This document shows, in pieces, positions 17,330 through 26,041 of a stretch of DNA of 64,000 nt. Position 1 is the stretch's first letter. Each line of letters opens with the position of its first letter. The position numbers and the translations under genes were made by a program. This stretch comes from Bacillus sp. FJAT-28004. GTDB taxonomy: Bacteria; Bacillota; Bacilli; Paenibacillales; Paenibacillaceae. A model generated the notes under the pieces. It saw nothing but the letters and a program-made list of their open reading frames with translations, ran no database searches and was not told the DNA's origin. The stretch covers positions 3,436,418 to 3,500,417 of the forward strand of contig NZ_LGHP01000001.1 in NCBI RefSeq assembly GCF_001280845.1, written 5' to 3'.

Positions 17330-17370
17330 GAAGGGCTTCTGGTTATCTTAGATAAGCAGAAGCCCTTCTT
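17330..17370. terminator. hairpin terminator between the small transcript and cls
   Basis: Perfect 12-bp stem GAAGGGCTTCTG (17330-17341) / CAGAAGCCCTTC (17357-17368), loop of 15, followed on the plus strand by TTATGTGTGT. It sits 11 bases past the cls stop on the other strand, so it may act in both directions. Confidence 0.65.
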
Positions 17371-17378
17371 ATGTGTGT

Positions 17379-18827
17379 CTATAGGATGGGACTGAGTAGT
17401 CTGGAGATCGATTCTTTCAACCGATTTATGATTGGCCGGTTGGCATAAACAGCTTCCGTTAGCTGCGTGCAATGTTCGACATCATCCTCAAAAATGCGTT
17501 GCAGCTTTGCCGATGTCTGCGTATCATAGATAAACGCATTCATCTCAAAATTAAGCTTAAAGCTGCGAATATCGACATTGGCCGTTCCAACGGACGCCAC
17601 CTTGCCGTCGATGACAAGCGTTTTTGCGTGAAGGAACCCTTTCTCGTACATATAGCATTTAACTCCGCCTGCGAGAAGCTCTCCCAAATAAGAATGAGTT
17701 GCCCAGTATACAAAGAAATGATCTGGCTTACTCGGCAGCATAATACGCACATCCACTCCGGACAAAGCAGCGATCTTCAGCGCGGTCATCAAACTTTCAT
17801 CAGGTACAAAATATGGCGTTTGCAAGCTGATCGTTTTTCGAGCTGAATAAATCATTTTGATATAGCCATTTTTAATTTGTTGATATTGCGTATCTGGACC
17901 ACTCGCCACAAGCTGCATGCCAATCGTTCCCGTATCATCGCTCATAATCGGGAAATACCGCTCGTTAAGCTCTATTCGGCTGGAAGCCGCCAAATTCCAA
18001 TCCATAAGAAACTGCGCCTGCATCTGCAGCACTGCATTACCACGAACTCTGAGATGCGTATCTCTCCATTCGCCAAAATGCTCGTTTAATCCTAAATATT
18101 CATCTCCGATGTTGAAGCCGCCAATATAACCGACTTGACCGTCAACGATAACGAGCTTGCGATGATTGCGATAATTGATTTTTAAATTCAAATAAGGAAT
18201 TCGCGATGGAAAAAACGCCGCTTCCCGGCCGCCGGCTGCAATCAACTCCGCAAAATAACGCTTCGGCAATTTGGAGCTTCCTATATGATCATACAAAAAC
18301 TTAACCTCAACGCCCTCTGCCGCTTTCTCTGCGAGCGCCTTAACCAATCTTCTGCCCAGTTCATCGTCACGGACGATATAGTAGACGAGATGAATATGAT
18401 GCTGAGCCGATTGAATATCCTTGAGCAGCGCGTCAAACTTCTGATTGCCCTCCGTATAGATCTCAACCGCATTGTTGCTCGTATATACCGCATAGCTCGT
18501 TTTCAGACTCATATAGATCATGTCTTGGTAACTTCGCATCACAGGATCATTATATACAATTTCATCGTCTCGCAGCTGGCGCATTTGCCTCTCGACCGTG
18601 TGCTCGATAATGCGCTGACTGTCGCCAAGCAGCTTATACAGCTTTCTTTTACGTACCTTCTGCCCTAATATTAAATACAAAACAAAGCCGAAAACGGGGA
18701 TGAAGAAAAGAATCATCAGCCAAGCCCAAGTTGTGCTTGCGCTGCGCCTCTCGAGAAAGATAACCGTAATCGCCAAAAAAATGTTTAGCAGCATAATAAT
18801 TGCAGATGCGTTTTGCATGATGACCAT
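17379..18827 (-). CDS. cls: Cardiolipin synthase (phospholipase D superfamily)
   Basis: 482 residues, membrane enzyme joining two phosphatidylglycerols into cardiolipin and glycerol. Two N-terminal membrane helices (about 5-22 and 34-55) are followed by the two PLD catalytic HKD motifs: NHRKLVIVDG near 217 and HAKTLVIDGKVASVGTANVD near 397. Length matches Bacillus ClsA. GAGGTG lies 11 bases before the chosen ATG; a second in-frame ATG is three codons later. It is divergent from the dGTPase gene. Confidence 0.94.
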   Translation of the reverse strand: MVIMQNASAIIMLLNIFLAITVIFLERRSASTTWAWLMILFFIPVFGFVLYLILGQKVRKRKLYKLLGDSQRIIEHTVERQMRQLRDDEIVYNDPVMRSYQDMIYMSLKTSYAVYTSNNAVEIYTEGNQKFDALLKDIQSAQHHIHLVYYIVRDDELGRRLVKALAEKAAEGVEVKFLYDHIGSSKLPKRYFAELIAAGGREAAFFPSRIPYLNLKINYRNHRKLVIVDGQVGYIGGFNIGDEYLGLNEHFGEWRDTHLRVRGNAVLQMQAQFLMDWNLAASSRIELNERYFPIMSDDTGTIGMQLVASGPDTQYQQIKNGYIKMIYSARKTISLQTPYFVPDESLMTALKIAALSGVDVRIMLPSKPDHFFVYWATHSYLGELLAGGVKCYMYEKGFLHAKTLVIDGKVASVGTANVDIRSFKLNFEMNAFIYDTQTSAKLQRIFEDDVEHCTQLTEAVYANRPIINRLKESISRLLSPIL

Positions 18828-19032
18828 CCGTATTATAGCACCTCAGTTTTATGTAAAAGCTAATGCGATCATACTCCAAGCACGGTGTATGTTCAAGCCT
18901 CATTATATGCTACAATTCAAGCAACAAAGCATTTTTCCGAATTTGAGAGGTAAAAAAACCTGTCTACAACATGTAATAGATGGGCTTATATATTTCAATA
19001 ATACCCGCATAAGTGGCACTGGAGGACTTACG

Positions 19033-20349
19033 ATGGACATACGCAAGCTTAGATTGGACGAGAAAGCGCTCGGTACTTTAAGCGAGGAGCGAGATGAGTA
19101 TGAACGAGATTATGCAAGACTCATTCAATCCCCCGCTTTCCGCCGTCTGCAAGGTAAATCACAAGTATTTGGTGCAGGTACGGGCGATTACTATAGAACG
19201 AGGCTAACCCATTCTCTTGAAGTGTCGCAGATTGCACGCGAGGTTGCGCGCAGGTTAGGCAAACAATATGATTTCCTAGCGCGCAAGGAGCATCCAGGGC
19301 TAATATTAGATCCCGCTGTCGTCGAGATTGCCGCGATCGCACATGATTTGGGCCATCCCCCTTTTGGACATAAAGGTGAAGAAGTGCTCAACCATTTGCT
19401 CATGGAGGAGTATGGCATTCCATACGAGGGAAACGCGCAAAATTTTCGGATATTGATGTTTCTAGAGAAACGCGCAGGAAGCGGAAGCGGCCTTGATTTG
19501 ACCGCCGCTGTCTTACTTGCTATTAATAAATACCCATTTAGTCTCAGTGAGCCCGGTCGACTTAAAGGTCTTTATAGTACAGAGTGGGGAGAAATCGCTC
19601 AGCTCCGCCATTCATGGCAAATTCCTGACGGCTGTTCGACACTGGAAGCACAGCTTATGGATCTATGCGATGACATTGCATATTCCACCCATGATATTGA
19701 AGACGGAATTCGTGCCGGGAAAATTCAAATGAACCGCACCTTTTTCGAGGATAGCAGGCTGATCGACCATGTTGTTCAGGAAATTGTCGACGATAAAGGA
19801 AATACCGGAATTGGCTGGGGAGAGGTGGACATCCCTGCGATGGTGAAGCGTGTACTCGTTTCCTATTTCGAGCAGTGGCAAGAACTTTACGTAAGCTGTG
19901 ATCGCGAAGCCTCTCGTACTAGGCGGGAGATGAAAGCACGCTGGGTCAGCTTGTTCGCCGGCAAGGTCGGCATCATAGACGATACCACGCGCAGCTGGAA
20001 AAAAGTCACGTTCGTGAACAATGGACAACAGGATATCGAATTGCTTCGCACAATGGAAATACTGAAGAAGCTTGCGTGGGTAACACTCATTAAGGATTTC
20101 CGCGTTCAGCGCTTGCAAATGCGCAGTGAGATTATGATAAGACGGCTATGGGACAGCTTCAAAGTTCCCGATTCCGGACGCCTCATTATTCCGCCAGACT
20201 GGATAGAGAATTATGAGATCCATAAGAACAAATGGAGCTGGCCGCGATTTGTTGCGGATTATATTTCAGGCATGACCGATGCATACGCCGAGAAGGTGTA
20301 CGCCGAGCTTTATGCCAGCAAATCAGGCTCCATTTATGAGATGGATTAA
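19033..20349 (+). CDS. dgt: Deoxyguanosinetriphosphate triphosphohydrolase-like HD protein
   Basis: 438 residues. HD-superfamily dNTPase: THSLEVSQIAREVAR with His60, the core AHDLGHPPFGHKGEEVL with His104-Asp105, and CDDIAYSTHDIEDGIRAG with the distal Asp. Such enzymes hydrolyse dGTP or other dNTPs to nucleoside and triphosphate; some deplete dNTPs during phage infection. GGAGG precedes the ATG at 19033; the longer in-frame stretch upstream has no ribosome site and overlaps the cls promoter region. A strong bidirectional terminator follows. Confidence 0.9.
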   Translation: MDIRKLRLDEKALGTLSEERDEYERDYARLIQSPAFRRLQGKSQVFGAGTGDYYRTRLTHSLEVSQIAREVARRLGKQYDFLARKEHPGLILDPAVVEIAAIAHDLGHPPFGHKGEEVLNHLLMEEYGIPYEGNAQNFRILMFLEKRAGSGSGLDLTAAVLLAINKYPFSLSEPGRLKGLYSTEWGEIAQLRHSWQIPDGCSTLEAQLMDLCDDIAYSTHDIEDGIRAGKIQMNRTFFEDSRLIDHVVQEIVDDKGNTGIGWGEVDIPAMVKRVLVSYFEQWQELYVSCDREASRTRREMKARWVSLFAGKVGIIDDTTRSWKKVTFVNNGQQDIELLRTMEILKKLAWVTLIKDFRVQRLQMRSEIMIRRLWDSFKVPDSGRLIIPPDWIENYEIHKNKWSWPRFVADYISGMTDAYAEKVYAELYASKSGSIYEMD

Positions 20350-20353
20350 TGAA

Positions 20354-20402
20354 AAAAAGCGCAGCCTTGAATGAGTCTAACTCATTCGAGGCTGCGCTTT
20401 TT
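20354..20402. terminator. bidirectional terminator between dgt and the nucleoside hydrolase gene
   Basis: Long stem with arms AAAAAGCGCAGCCT and AGGCTGCGCTTTTT plus an inner GAATGAGT/ACTCATTC stem; U-runs on both strands. It serves two convergent genes. Confidence 0.9.
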
Positions 20403-20422
20403 ATTTTCAGGGCTTAGTCTTG

Positions 20423-21385
20423 TTAGATATTATAGCTTACCGCACTTGCAGAAAGGTCGGTAATATAATCGAAGAATCGAACGGGATCAACATCATAAAC
20501 AAGGCTGACTGGGCGGCCGCCTTCTACTTCCACTGTACGGCCTTGGCTAGGTCCATCCTTAATCACGCCGCTGTGTACAGTCTTAATTTCTACGAGATCC
20601 GGATTGCCGACAACAGCTGTCGTAAGCACATCCCACAGATAATAAGTCGAGTTGGTCTCCATATAAACAAGCGGTGGACAAGCTGCATAACATTGACCGA
20701 CAAAATCAAGACCCTCATGCTTGCGAAGCGATGCCCAGCGATTGCGTACATCCATCGTAAGCGGTACTTTGTTCGTGCTCTCAAGCGCTACGAGCAAAAT
20801 CGGAATGCTGCTTGCCCATACGCGATGCATAGCTTCAGGGTCCCAGAAGGCATTCCATTCTGCTGTTCCGTCGTGCTCTGGCTCTTGAACATTGCCCTTT
20901 TCATTAAACGTACCGCCCATCCAGACAAGCTTCTCAATCTTCGCTTCCACATCCGGAGCTTCATCGAGTGCTCTTGCCAAATCAGTAAGCGGACCTGTAA
21001 ATAGCAATGTCACCTTCTCATCCGACTTGCGAAGCTGCTCAATCATATGTTGATGCGCTGGCAGCGCAGATACATTCGTGCGAATCGTTCCTGATTCATT
21101 CAAAATAGGCAGCGCGTCCACAAAAAACGTATGCATACGCCATTCAGCAGGGAATGGATTTACACCGCGTGAATTTGATCTAGCCACTTCAAGCGATTTA
21201 TTTTTGACAGGGTCGCCAAAGCGATCAATAATTTTGCTGCTGGCTTTAATGCCTGGCTCTAAATAGCCGTCGGCAGGAATAACGGATACCCCAAGCAGCT
21301 CAACATCTTTCATTTGCAATAGAAGAAATAGTGATACCAGGTCGTCTACACCGGCGTCATGATTAAAATAAAGTTTAACTCCCAT
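20423..21385 (-). CDS. Nucleoside hydrolase (IUNH family)
   Basis: 320 residues. Family features: the N-terminal calcium-binding loop reads NHDAGVDD (residues 8-15), VTLLFTGPLTDLARAL mid-protein, LVWMGGTF, and YYLWDVLTTAVV at the C-terminal metal-ligand site. The first Asp of the usual DTDPGIDD loop is Asn here, and the His before the C-terminal Asp is Trp, so substrate or activity may differ from purine/pyrimidine hydrolases. The start at 21385 follows AAGGATGG. It is divergent from a DUF1540 gene across a gap holding a 16-bp palindrome. Confidence 0.87.
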   Translation of the reverse strand: MGVKLYFNHDAGVDDLVSLFLLLQMKDVELLGVSVIPADGYLEPGIKASSKIIDRFGDPVKNKSLEVARSNSRGVNPFPAEWRMHTFFVDALPILNESGTIRTNVSALPAHQHMIEQLRKSDEKVTLLFTGPLTDLARALDEAPDVEAKIEKLVWMGGTFNEKGNVQEPEHDGTAEWNAFWDPEAMHRVWASSIPILLVALESTNKVPLTMDVRNRWASLRKHEGLDFVGQCYAACPPLVYMETNSTYYLWDVLTTAVVGNPDLVEIKTVHSGVIKDGPSQGRTVEVEGGRPVSLVYDVDPVRFFDYITDLSASAVSYNI

Positions 21386-21409
21386 ATCTATCCATCCTTC
21401 CTGAGTATA

Positions 21410-21425
21410 AAACGATATATCGTTT
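21410..21425. promoter_or_regulatory. perfect 16-bp palindrome in a divergent promoter region
   Basis: AAACGATATATCGTTT is fully self-complementary and lies 25 bases before the nucleoside hydrolase start and 34 bases before the DUF1540 start. Size and place suggest an operator for a dimeric repressor controlling one or both genes; the regulator is unknown. Confidence 0.5.
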
Positions 21426-21458
21426 GTCCATCCTATATAGAGAGGAGGTGAATTGTCA

Positions 21459-21614
21459 ATGGCTAAGGATGTACTGTGCGAAGTGAATTCATGCAAGTTC
21501 TGGGCAGCAGGAAACCACTGCGGCGCCTCTTCTATTTATGTGGTCAGCAATCGCGGCAAGCAAGCCAGCAACTCCGAAGAAACAGATTGCAAAACGTTTG
21601 AAGCAAAGATCTAA
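21459..21614 (+). CDS. DUF1540 small cysteine-rich protein
   Basis: 51 residues starting MAKDVLCEVNSCKFWAAG, then NHCGASSIYV and ETDCKTF near the end. Four cysteines (7, 12, 21, 44) and the Trp-x-x-Gly-Asn-x-Cys pattern define DUF1540, a family of small, probably metal-binding proteins common in spore-forming Firmicutes, function unknown. AGGAGGTGA lies seven bases before the ATG. It is a single gene with its own terminator-like hairpin. Confidence 0.9.
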   Translation: MAKDVLCEVNSCKFWAAGNHCGASSIYVVSNRGKQASNSEETDCKTFEAKI

Positions 21615-21627
21615 CGAATGGCATTAC

Positions 21628-21717
21628 CAATAGTGAGCAGCGCAAGCGACTATCCTTAATGAACAATCGTTTAGGCTTGTACGAATACAGCTTGCGCTGC
21701 ACTATTGCTTCTTATTT
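21628..21717 (+). terminator. long-stem terminator after the DUF1540 gene
   Basis: Arms at 21628-21647 and 21690-21707 pair over 18 bp with a two-base bulge, around a 42-base loop, followed by CTTCTTATTTT. It lies between convergent genes. Confidence 0.6.
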
Positions 21718-22596
21718 TGTGACAGGAACCGCGTCAAAATACTCTTCCAGCACCTCTCCGCTCTCCATAATCTCAGTGGCCACATCCGTACCTACATAAC
21801 GCAAATGCCAAGGCTCATATTGATAGCCTGTAATCTTTTCTTTGCCTTTCAAGTACCGGATAATAAATCCGTACTCATGTGCAAACTTCATAAGCCACTG
21901 CGCTTCCTTTGTATCAGCAAAACAATCGGCTGCCGCACACTTGCCGTCACTTCCCGATACATCGATCGCTAGTCCCGTTTCATGCTCGCTTGTACCAGGT
22001 AGAGCGCTATAAGTTCTTGCCTTTTCGAGTCCATCCCTCTTCACATAGCGATCAAACAGCGTTGTTTGCGTCTTATGCGAACGATAAGCGGATACACCAG
22101 CGAGTAGGATGTTGTCATCCTCTGCTGCTGCAAACAGCTTCTCAAGCGCCGTGGCTGCTTCCTGCCTCATCTTGCGTTTTTCTATTTTCTCGGAAAAAAT
22201 AAATCGAACGTCAGGATAAACGAGATCCGTAGGATTGTAATCCTCTGGCAGCTTATGCTGCTTATTGACGAGTACCGAAATTTCCGCAGGTTTGGCGATA
22301 ACCACTATACCGTCTTCTGTCTGCTCTGTTTGCCCAGAGCCAGCCTCATTCTCACCTTTTCCCTCATTGCCCGAATCTGGATTGTTGGTGTTTGTTGGCT
22401 TTTCAGTAGCTGTTGGTGTATCATCGCTCGGATCTTCCCCAATACTGCCCGACAATTCTCCACTGTCTGCGTTGCCATCAGCAGAAGCTTGTTTTGGTGG
22501 AATCGTTGTTGTCTCATCCTTATTAAATAAAGAGTAACCAAACACTATTCCCGCGCATACAATAATAAACAGCAACAGCCTTCTTGTTTTTTTCAT
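21712..22596 (-). CDS. D-alanyl-D-alanine carboxypeptidase, VanY family
   Basis: 294 residues: one N-terminal membrane anchor (about 5-22), a Ser/Thr/Pro/Gly-rich linker to about residue 95, then a zinc peptidase domain. The M15B signature is complete: GVSAYRSHKTQ near 170, TSEHETGLAIDVS with the zinc His and Asp near 207-215, and EPWHLRYVG with the last zinc His near 267. These enzymes trim the terminal D-Ala of peptidoglycan stems outside the membrane. GGAGG precedes the ATG. No van resistance genes are adjacent, so a housekeeping wall role is more likely than glycopeptide resistance. Confidence 0.92.
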   Translation of the reverse strand: MKKTRRLLLFIIVCAGIVFGYSLFNKDETTTIPPKQASADGNADSGELSGSIGEDPSDDTPTATEKPTNTNNPDSGNEGKGENEAGSGQTEQTEDGIVVIAKPAEISVLVNKQHKLPEDYNPTDLVYPDVRFIFSEKIEKRKMRQEAATALEKLFAAAEDDNILLAGVSAYRSHKTQTTLFDRYVKRDGLEKARTYSALPGTSEHETGLAIDVSGSDGKCAAADCFADTKEAQWLMKFAHEYGFIIRYLKGKEKITGYQYEPWHLRYVGTDVATEIMESGEVLEEYFDAVPVTK

Positions 22597-22935
22597 GATA
22601 AGCCTCCAACATTATTTTTACATATATTTCATGTAATTACACTTGTAATCATGGTTTGTTTAATAGTAGTTAATTAATAGACTACTAAAACTACAGTAAT
22701 GTTTCAATCTAATAGCATGGAAATGTTGACATGAATAGGAATAAACAAAAAGTCTTAATAATTCGCTATTTAAAAAATATTTTGATTGGGCATGGAGGTG
22801 CCTTTTGCCTTTTGACATTCGACTATAATTAGGAGCATAATGGATAAGAATTTACAAAACGAACGTATATTAAAATTAGCTGTCTGGCTGCCTCTGTGAG
22901 ATGGCCAGTTTTTGCTGTGAAAGGTAGGCGGTTAT
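22597..22935. other. 339-bp divergent intergenic region before ltaS
   Basis: No gene. Plus strand carries a promoter with TTGACA (22812-22817), an 18-base spacer and CATAAT (22836-22841). A short hairpin CTGGC...GCCAG followed by TTTTT lies at about 22886-22915 in the ltaS leader and could act as a weak attenuator. The rest is AT-rich. Confidence 0.6.
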
Positions 22936-24798
22936 ATGACTTTTTTAACTCCAAAACGATTATTAAGCACTCGTCCCATTCTTTTTTTCTCGTTTATTAT
23001 GCTTCTCAAAAGCTACCTAGCATGGATGGTCATCTTCGAGGACGGTTTTTCGTGGACTACTATTCTAAAAGAAATTCCGTTTGTCCTCATTGTTTACTGT
23101 CTTATAGAGTGGTTCTCTTCTAAACGCAAACTTATTTATTATTTAATCGCAAATCTAGTGATGACGCTCATTCTATTTGCTGTCATTATGTATTACAAGT
23201 ATTACGGTGTTATTGTGACCTATCTCGCGCTGGAGCAGGTCAACCAAGTTACAGCGGTTAAAAATAGCGTATTTTCACTCATGGATCCTTACTACTTGCT
23301 AATCTTTATCGATATTATCATTATGGCTGTGTTATTATTTCGTCCAAAGAAAGCAGTGAATTGGAAGAAACAAAGCACCGTCAAGGAAAGTAAACGACTT
23401 GTCCTTGCGTTGTTCAGCATCTCAATCGCGCTTTGCCTCTTCAACATTTTGCCAAACCGCGCCAGCATGAATGAAATTGTTAAAGCGGAGCAAATGGGAA
23501 TACTCAATTACGAGGCATATATGATTTTCAAGAACAAATCGATAGATTATGTTGATCCAAACCATATTACACAAGAAAAAATCAATTCCGTTAAAAAAAT
23601 TGAAACACCTGCTACGCCGCAGCTATGGAAAACGGCAGCAGGCAAAAACGTCATTATCATTCAAATGGAGTCGTTTCAAAACTTCCTCGTTAACTTGAAG
23701 ATTGACGGAAAAGAAATTACGCCCAACATCAATAAGCTAGTCAATGAAAACTATTACTTCAAGCATTTCTATCAGCAGGTCGGTCAAGGCAATACATCTG
23801 ATGCTGAGTTCGTCGTCAACACTTCTTTCTATATTCCGCCACGCGGCGCAGCAACGATGATTTATGCCGACAAGGAACTTCCGAGCTTGCCGAAGATGCT
23901 GAAAGCAAACGGATATGATACAACAACGTTCCATACGAATGTTGTCGAGTTCTGGAACCGCGGAGAGCTTTACAAGGCACTTGGCTTTGATCGTTACTAC
24001 GATCAAAAGTTTTTTGGAGATGAAGATGCTGTGTTTTTCGGCGCTTCCGATGAGCAGCTTTACAAGAAAACAGCTGCTGAGATGGCACGTATGAGCGAGA
24101 ATGGCAAGCCATTTTACTCGCATGTTATTTCAATGACTTCACATCATCCGTTTACAATTCCAGCAGAGAAATACAAAATGACGCTCCCTGAGCGTTATGA
24201 GAAAACCTTTGTTGGTGATTATATCCGCGCACAAAACTATGCTGACTTCGCGCTTGGCGAGTTCATTGCAGATTTGAAGGAACGCGGTATTTGGGATAAC
24301 AGCTTGATCTTGTTATACGGTGACCATCTCGGCCTTCCAGTATACTCGCTGGACCGTAATGACAAGGAGCTAATGGCTGAAATTTATGGTCATGAATACG
24401 GCTATACCGATATGATTAACATTCCGCTCGTTGTAGCATCGACAGGCGTAACAGAGGGTAAAGTATTCGATCAGCTTGGCGGTCAAGTAGACGTCTTGCC
24501 TACGATTGCGAATATGCTTGGCATTTCCTTGGATGATCATATCCACTTCGGCCAAGACTTGTTCAATCAAACGTATAATGTACTGCCACAACGTTATTAT
24601 CTCCCGACAGGCTCATTCTTAAGCAGCAAAGAGCTATTCATGTCAGGCAGTGGATATGAGGACGGTACTCACTACTCCTTAGCCGGCGACGGTATTAAGG
24701 AACAGGTGGCAACAGAGGATGAATATCAGCGTGCGCTTGAGCTGCTCAACCTTTCCGACAGCTACGTCAGTCAATTGCCATCTTGGAAAACGAAATAA
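22936..24798 (+). CDS. ltaS: Lipoteichoic acid synthase family protein
   Basis: 620 residues: five N-terminal membrane helices (to about 175) and an extracellular sulfatase-fold domain. Catalytic features: IIQMESFQNF with the metal-binding Glu245, GQGNTSDAEF with the nucleophile Thr287, TSHHPF, and YGDHLGLP with the Asp-His metal ligands. LtaS-type enzymes polymerise glycerol phosphate from phosphatidylglycerol onto a lipid anchor; primases and sporulation-specific paralogues share the fold, so the exact subtype is open. It has its own promoter and a strong terminator. Confidence 0.92.
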   Translation: MTFLTPKRLLSTRPILFFSFIMLLKSYLAWMVIFEDGFSWTTILKEIPFVLIVYCLIEWFSSKRKLIYYLIANLVMTLILFAVIMYYKYYGVIVTYLALEQVNQVTAVKNSVFSLMDPYYLLIFIDIIIMAVLLFRPKKAVNWKKQSTVKESKRLVLALFSISIALCLFNILPNRASMNEIVKAEQMGILNYEAYMIFKNKSIDYVDPNHITQEKINSVKKIETPATPQLWKTAAGKNVIIIQMESFQNFLVNLKIDGKEITPNINKLVNENYYFKHFYQQVGQGNTSDAEFVVNTSFYIPPRGAATMIYADKELPSLPKMLKANGYDTTTFHTNVVEFWNRGELYKALGFDRYYDQKFFGDEDAVFFGASDEQLYKKTAAEMARMSENGKPFYSHVISMTSHHPFTIPAEKYKMTLPERYEKTFVGDYIRAQNYADFALGEFIADLKERGIWDNSLILLYGDHLGLPVYSLDRNDKELMAEIYGHEYGYTDMINIPLVVASTGVTEGKVFDQLGGQVDVLPTIANMLGISLDDHIHFGQDLFNQTYNVLPQRYYLPTGSFLSSKELFMSGSGYEDGTHYSLAGDGIKEQVATEDEYQRALELLNLSDSYVSQLPSWKTK

Positions 24799-24810
24799 TC
24801 AAAACCAAAA

Positions 24811-24858
24811 AGCTCCCCTTGAAGCGGATTATTGCGCTTCGAGAGGAGCCTTTTTTTT
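24811..24858 (+). terminator. terminator of ltaS
   Basis: Stem AGCTCCCCTTGAAGCG against CGCTTCGAGAGGAGC (few mismatches) followed by eight T at 24851-24858; it lies just before the convergent bcp stop. Confidence 0.85.
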
Positions 24859-24873
24859 CATAAATAAAGATGG

Positions 24874-25344
24874 TTAGCTGCCTTTTACCGCTTCAAGAAC
24901 TTCTTTGACATGCCCGTCTACACTTACGCTGCGCCATTCCTTAGCAAGCTTACCCTGCTCATCCAGCAGGAAGGTGGAGCGCTCGATACCCATAAATTCC
25001 TCGCCATTCCAGCTCCGCAGCTTCCACACGCCGAATAGCTCTGAGACCGTATGCTCTGTGTCAGACAGCAATAAGAACGGTAGCTCATGCTTATCCACGA
25101 ATTGCTCATGAGAAGCCAGATCATCCGGGCTGATTCCGATAACCTCCGCATTGTTCGCGCCAAACTCACCGTTAAAGTCGCGGAAGTCACATGATTCCGT
25201 TGTGCAGCCAGGCGTCATATCACGCGGGTAAAAATAAATAACGAGCTTCTTGCCCGCATAGTCGGCTAGCTCCACACTTTTGCCGTTTGATGCCTGCAGC
25301 TTGAAATTCGGGACCTGGTCCCCTACCTTTACATGCTCTCCCAT
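24874..25344 (-). CDS. bcp: Thioredoxin-dependent peroxiredoxin, BCP type
   Basis: 156 residues. Peroxiredoxin of the BCP/PrxQ group: FYPRDMTPGCTTESCDFRD with the peroxidatic Cys47 and a possible resolving Cys52, and the conserved Thr44 and Pro. Reduces hydrogen and organic peroxides at the expense of thioredoxin. It starts 15 bases after the VOC gene stop, with GAGGAG before the ATG, so it is the last gene of the asparaginase-VOC-bcp operon. It adds to the peroxide-defence genes in the window. Confidence 0.93.
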   Translation of the reverse strand: MGEHVKVGDQVPNFKLQASNGKSVELADYAGKKLVIYFYPRDMTPGCTTESCDFRDFNGEFGANNAEVIGISPDDLASHEQFVDKHELPFLLLSDTEHTVSELFGVWKLRSWNGEEFMGIERSTFLLDEQGKLAKEWRSVSVDGHVKEVLEAVKGS

Positions 25345-25359
25345 AATTGAAACGCTCCT

Positions 25360-26040
25360 CTAATTTTTATTTTTAATTAACAGGCCTTGCTCGCCTTCCT
25401 CCAAATACAGCTCACCAAGCCCGCGCACGGTTACACGAACCGGGAAGCTCTCTGCCGTCTTGTTCGTAAAATGCCAGCGTCTGCCTTTCTCAACCACGAT
25501 AAATATGCCGTTGTCATCGCCGATCGGATTAAAATTGTCGCTGCGCGTCTTATAGGTCATGATGCCGAGCTCTGCAAATTGATCTACTGCTGTGGGGACG
25601 TCGCTTGTCGTTACGCCAATTTCACTGATACAAAGAATGTCTTGTGGCGGGTCAAAGGGACGCTCAACACTATTATCCATCGTATGGCGAGCAATCAACT
25701 CTAAAATATTACCCGACGGGTCTTCAAAATAAACAGAATGCGAGTTCCAAGATTCACTATATGACACATCCTGCCCATCCTCCGTACCAATCGGAACCAG
25801 CGCTTCAATCCACTGTTTTGCTTCCGTGAATTTATTCTCTGGAATCGTAAAAGCAAAGTGATAACAATATGCTGCAGCGGCTTGATCGCCTGTCTCTTGA
25901 AATGTCAGCTCGCTCCAGCCGGCCTGCACCGTAAAGCTGCCTTGCTCGGAGCGAATAACCGGCAATCCCAGCACATCTCTGTAAAAAGGCAAAATACTTG
26001 CTGCTCTTTCGGTCAATAACACCAGCTTTTCTATGATCAT
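25360..26040 (-). CDS. VOC/glyoxalase superfamily protein, two-module
   Basis: 226 residues. The N-terminal half is a VOC domain: IEKLVLLTERAASILPFYRDVLGLPVI, then HFAFTIPENKF and SVYFEDPSGNILELIARH with the metal-binding Glu. A second, more diverged module begins near residue 140 (ISEIGVTTSDVPTAVDQFAEL). Substrate unknown: the superfamily covers glyoxalases, dioxygenases and antibiotic-binding proteins. The ATG at 26040 follows GAGGTG located inside the end of the asparaginase gene; only one base separates the stop and start codons, so translation is coupled. Confidence 0.85.
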   Translation of the reverse strand: MIIEKLVLLTERAASILPFYRDVLGLPVIRSEQGSFTVQAGWSELTFQETGDQAAAAYCYHFAFTIPENKFTEAKQWIEALVPIGTEDGQDVSYSESWNSHSVYFEDPSGNILELIARHTMDNSVERPFDPPQDILCISEIGVTTSDVPTAVDQFAELGIMTYKTRSDNFNPIGDDNGIFIVVEKGRRWHFTNKTAESFPVRVTVRGLGELYLEEGEQGLLIKNKN

Positions 26041-26041
26041 T

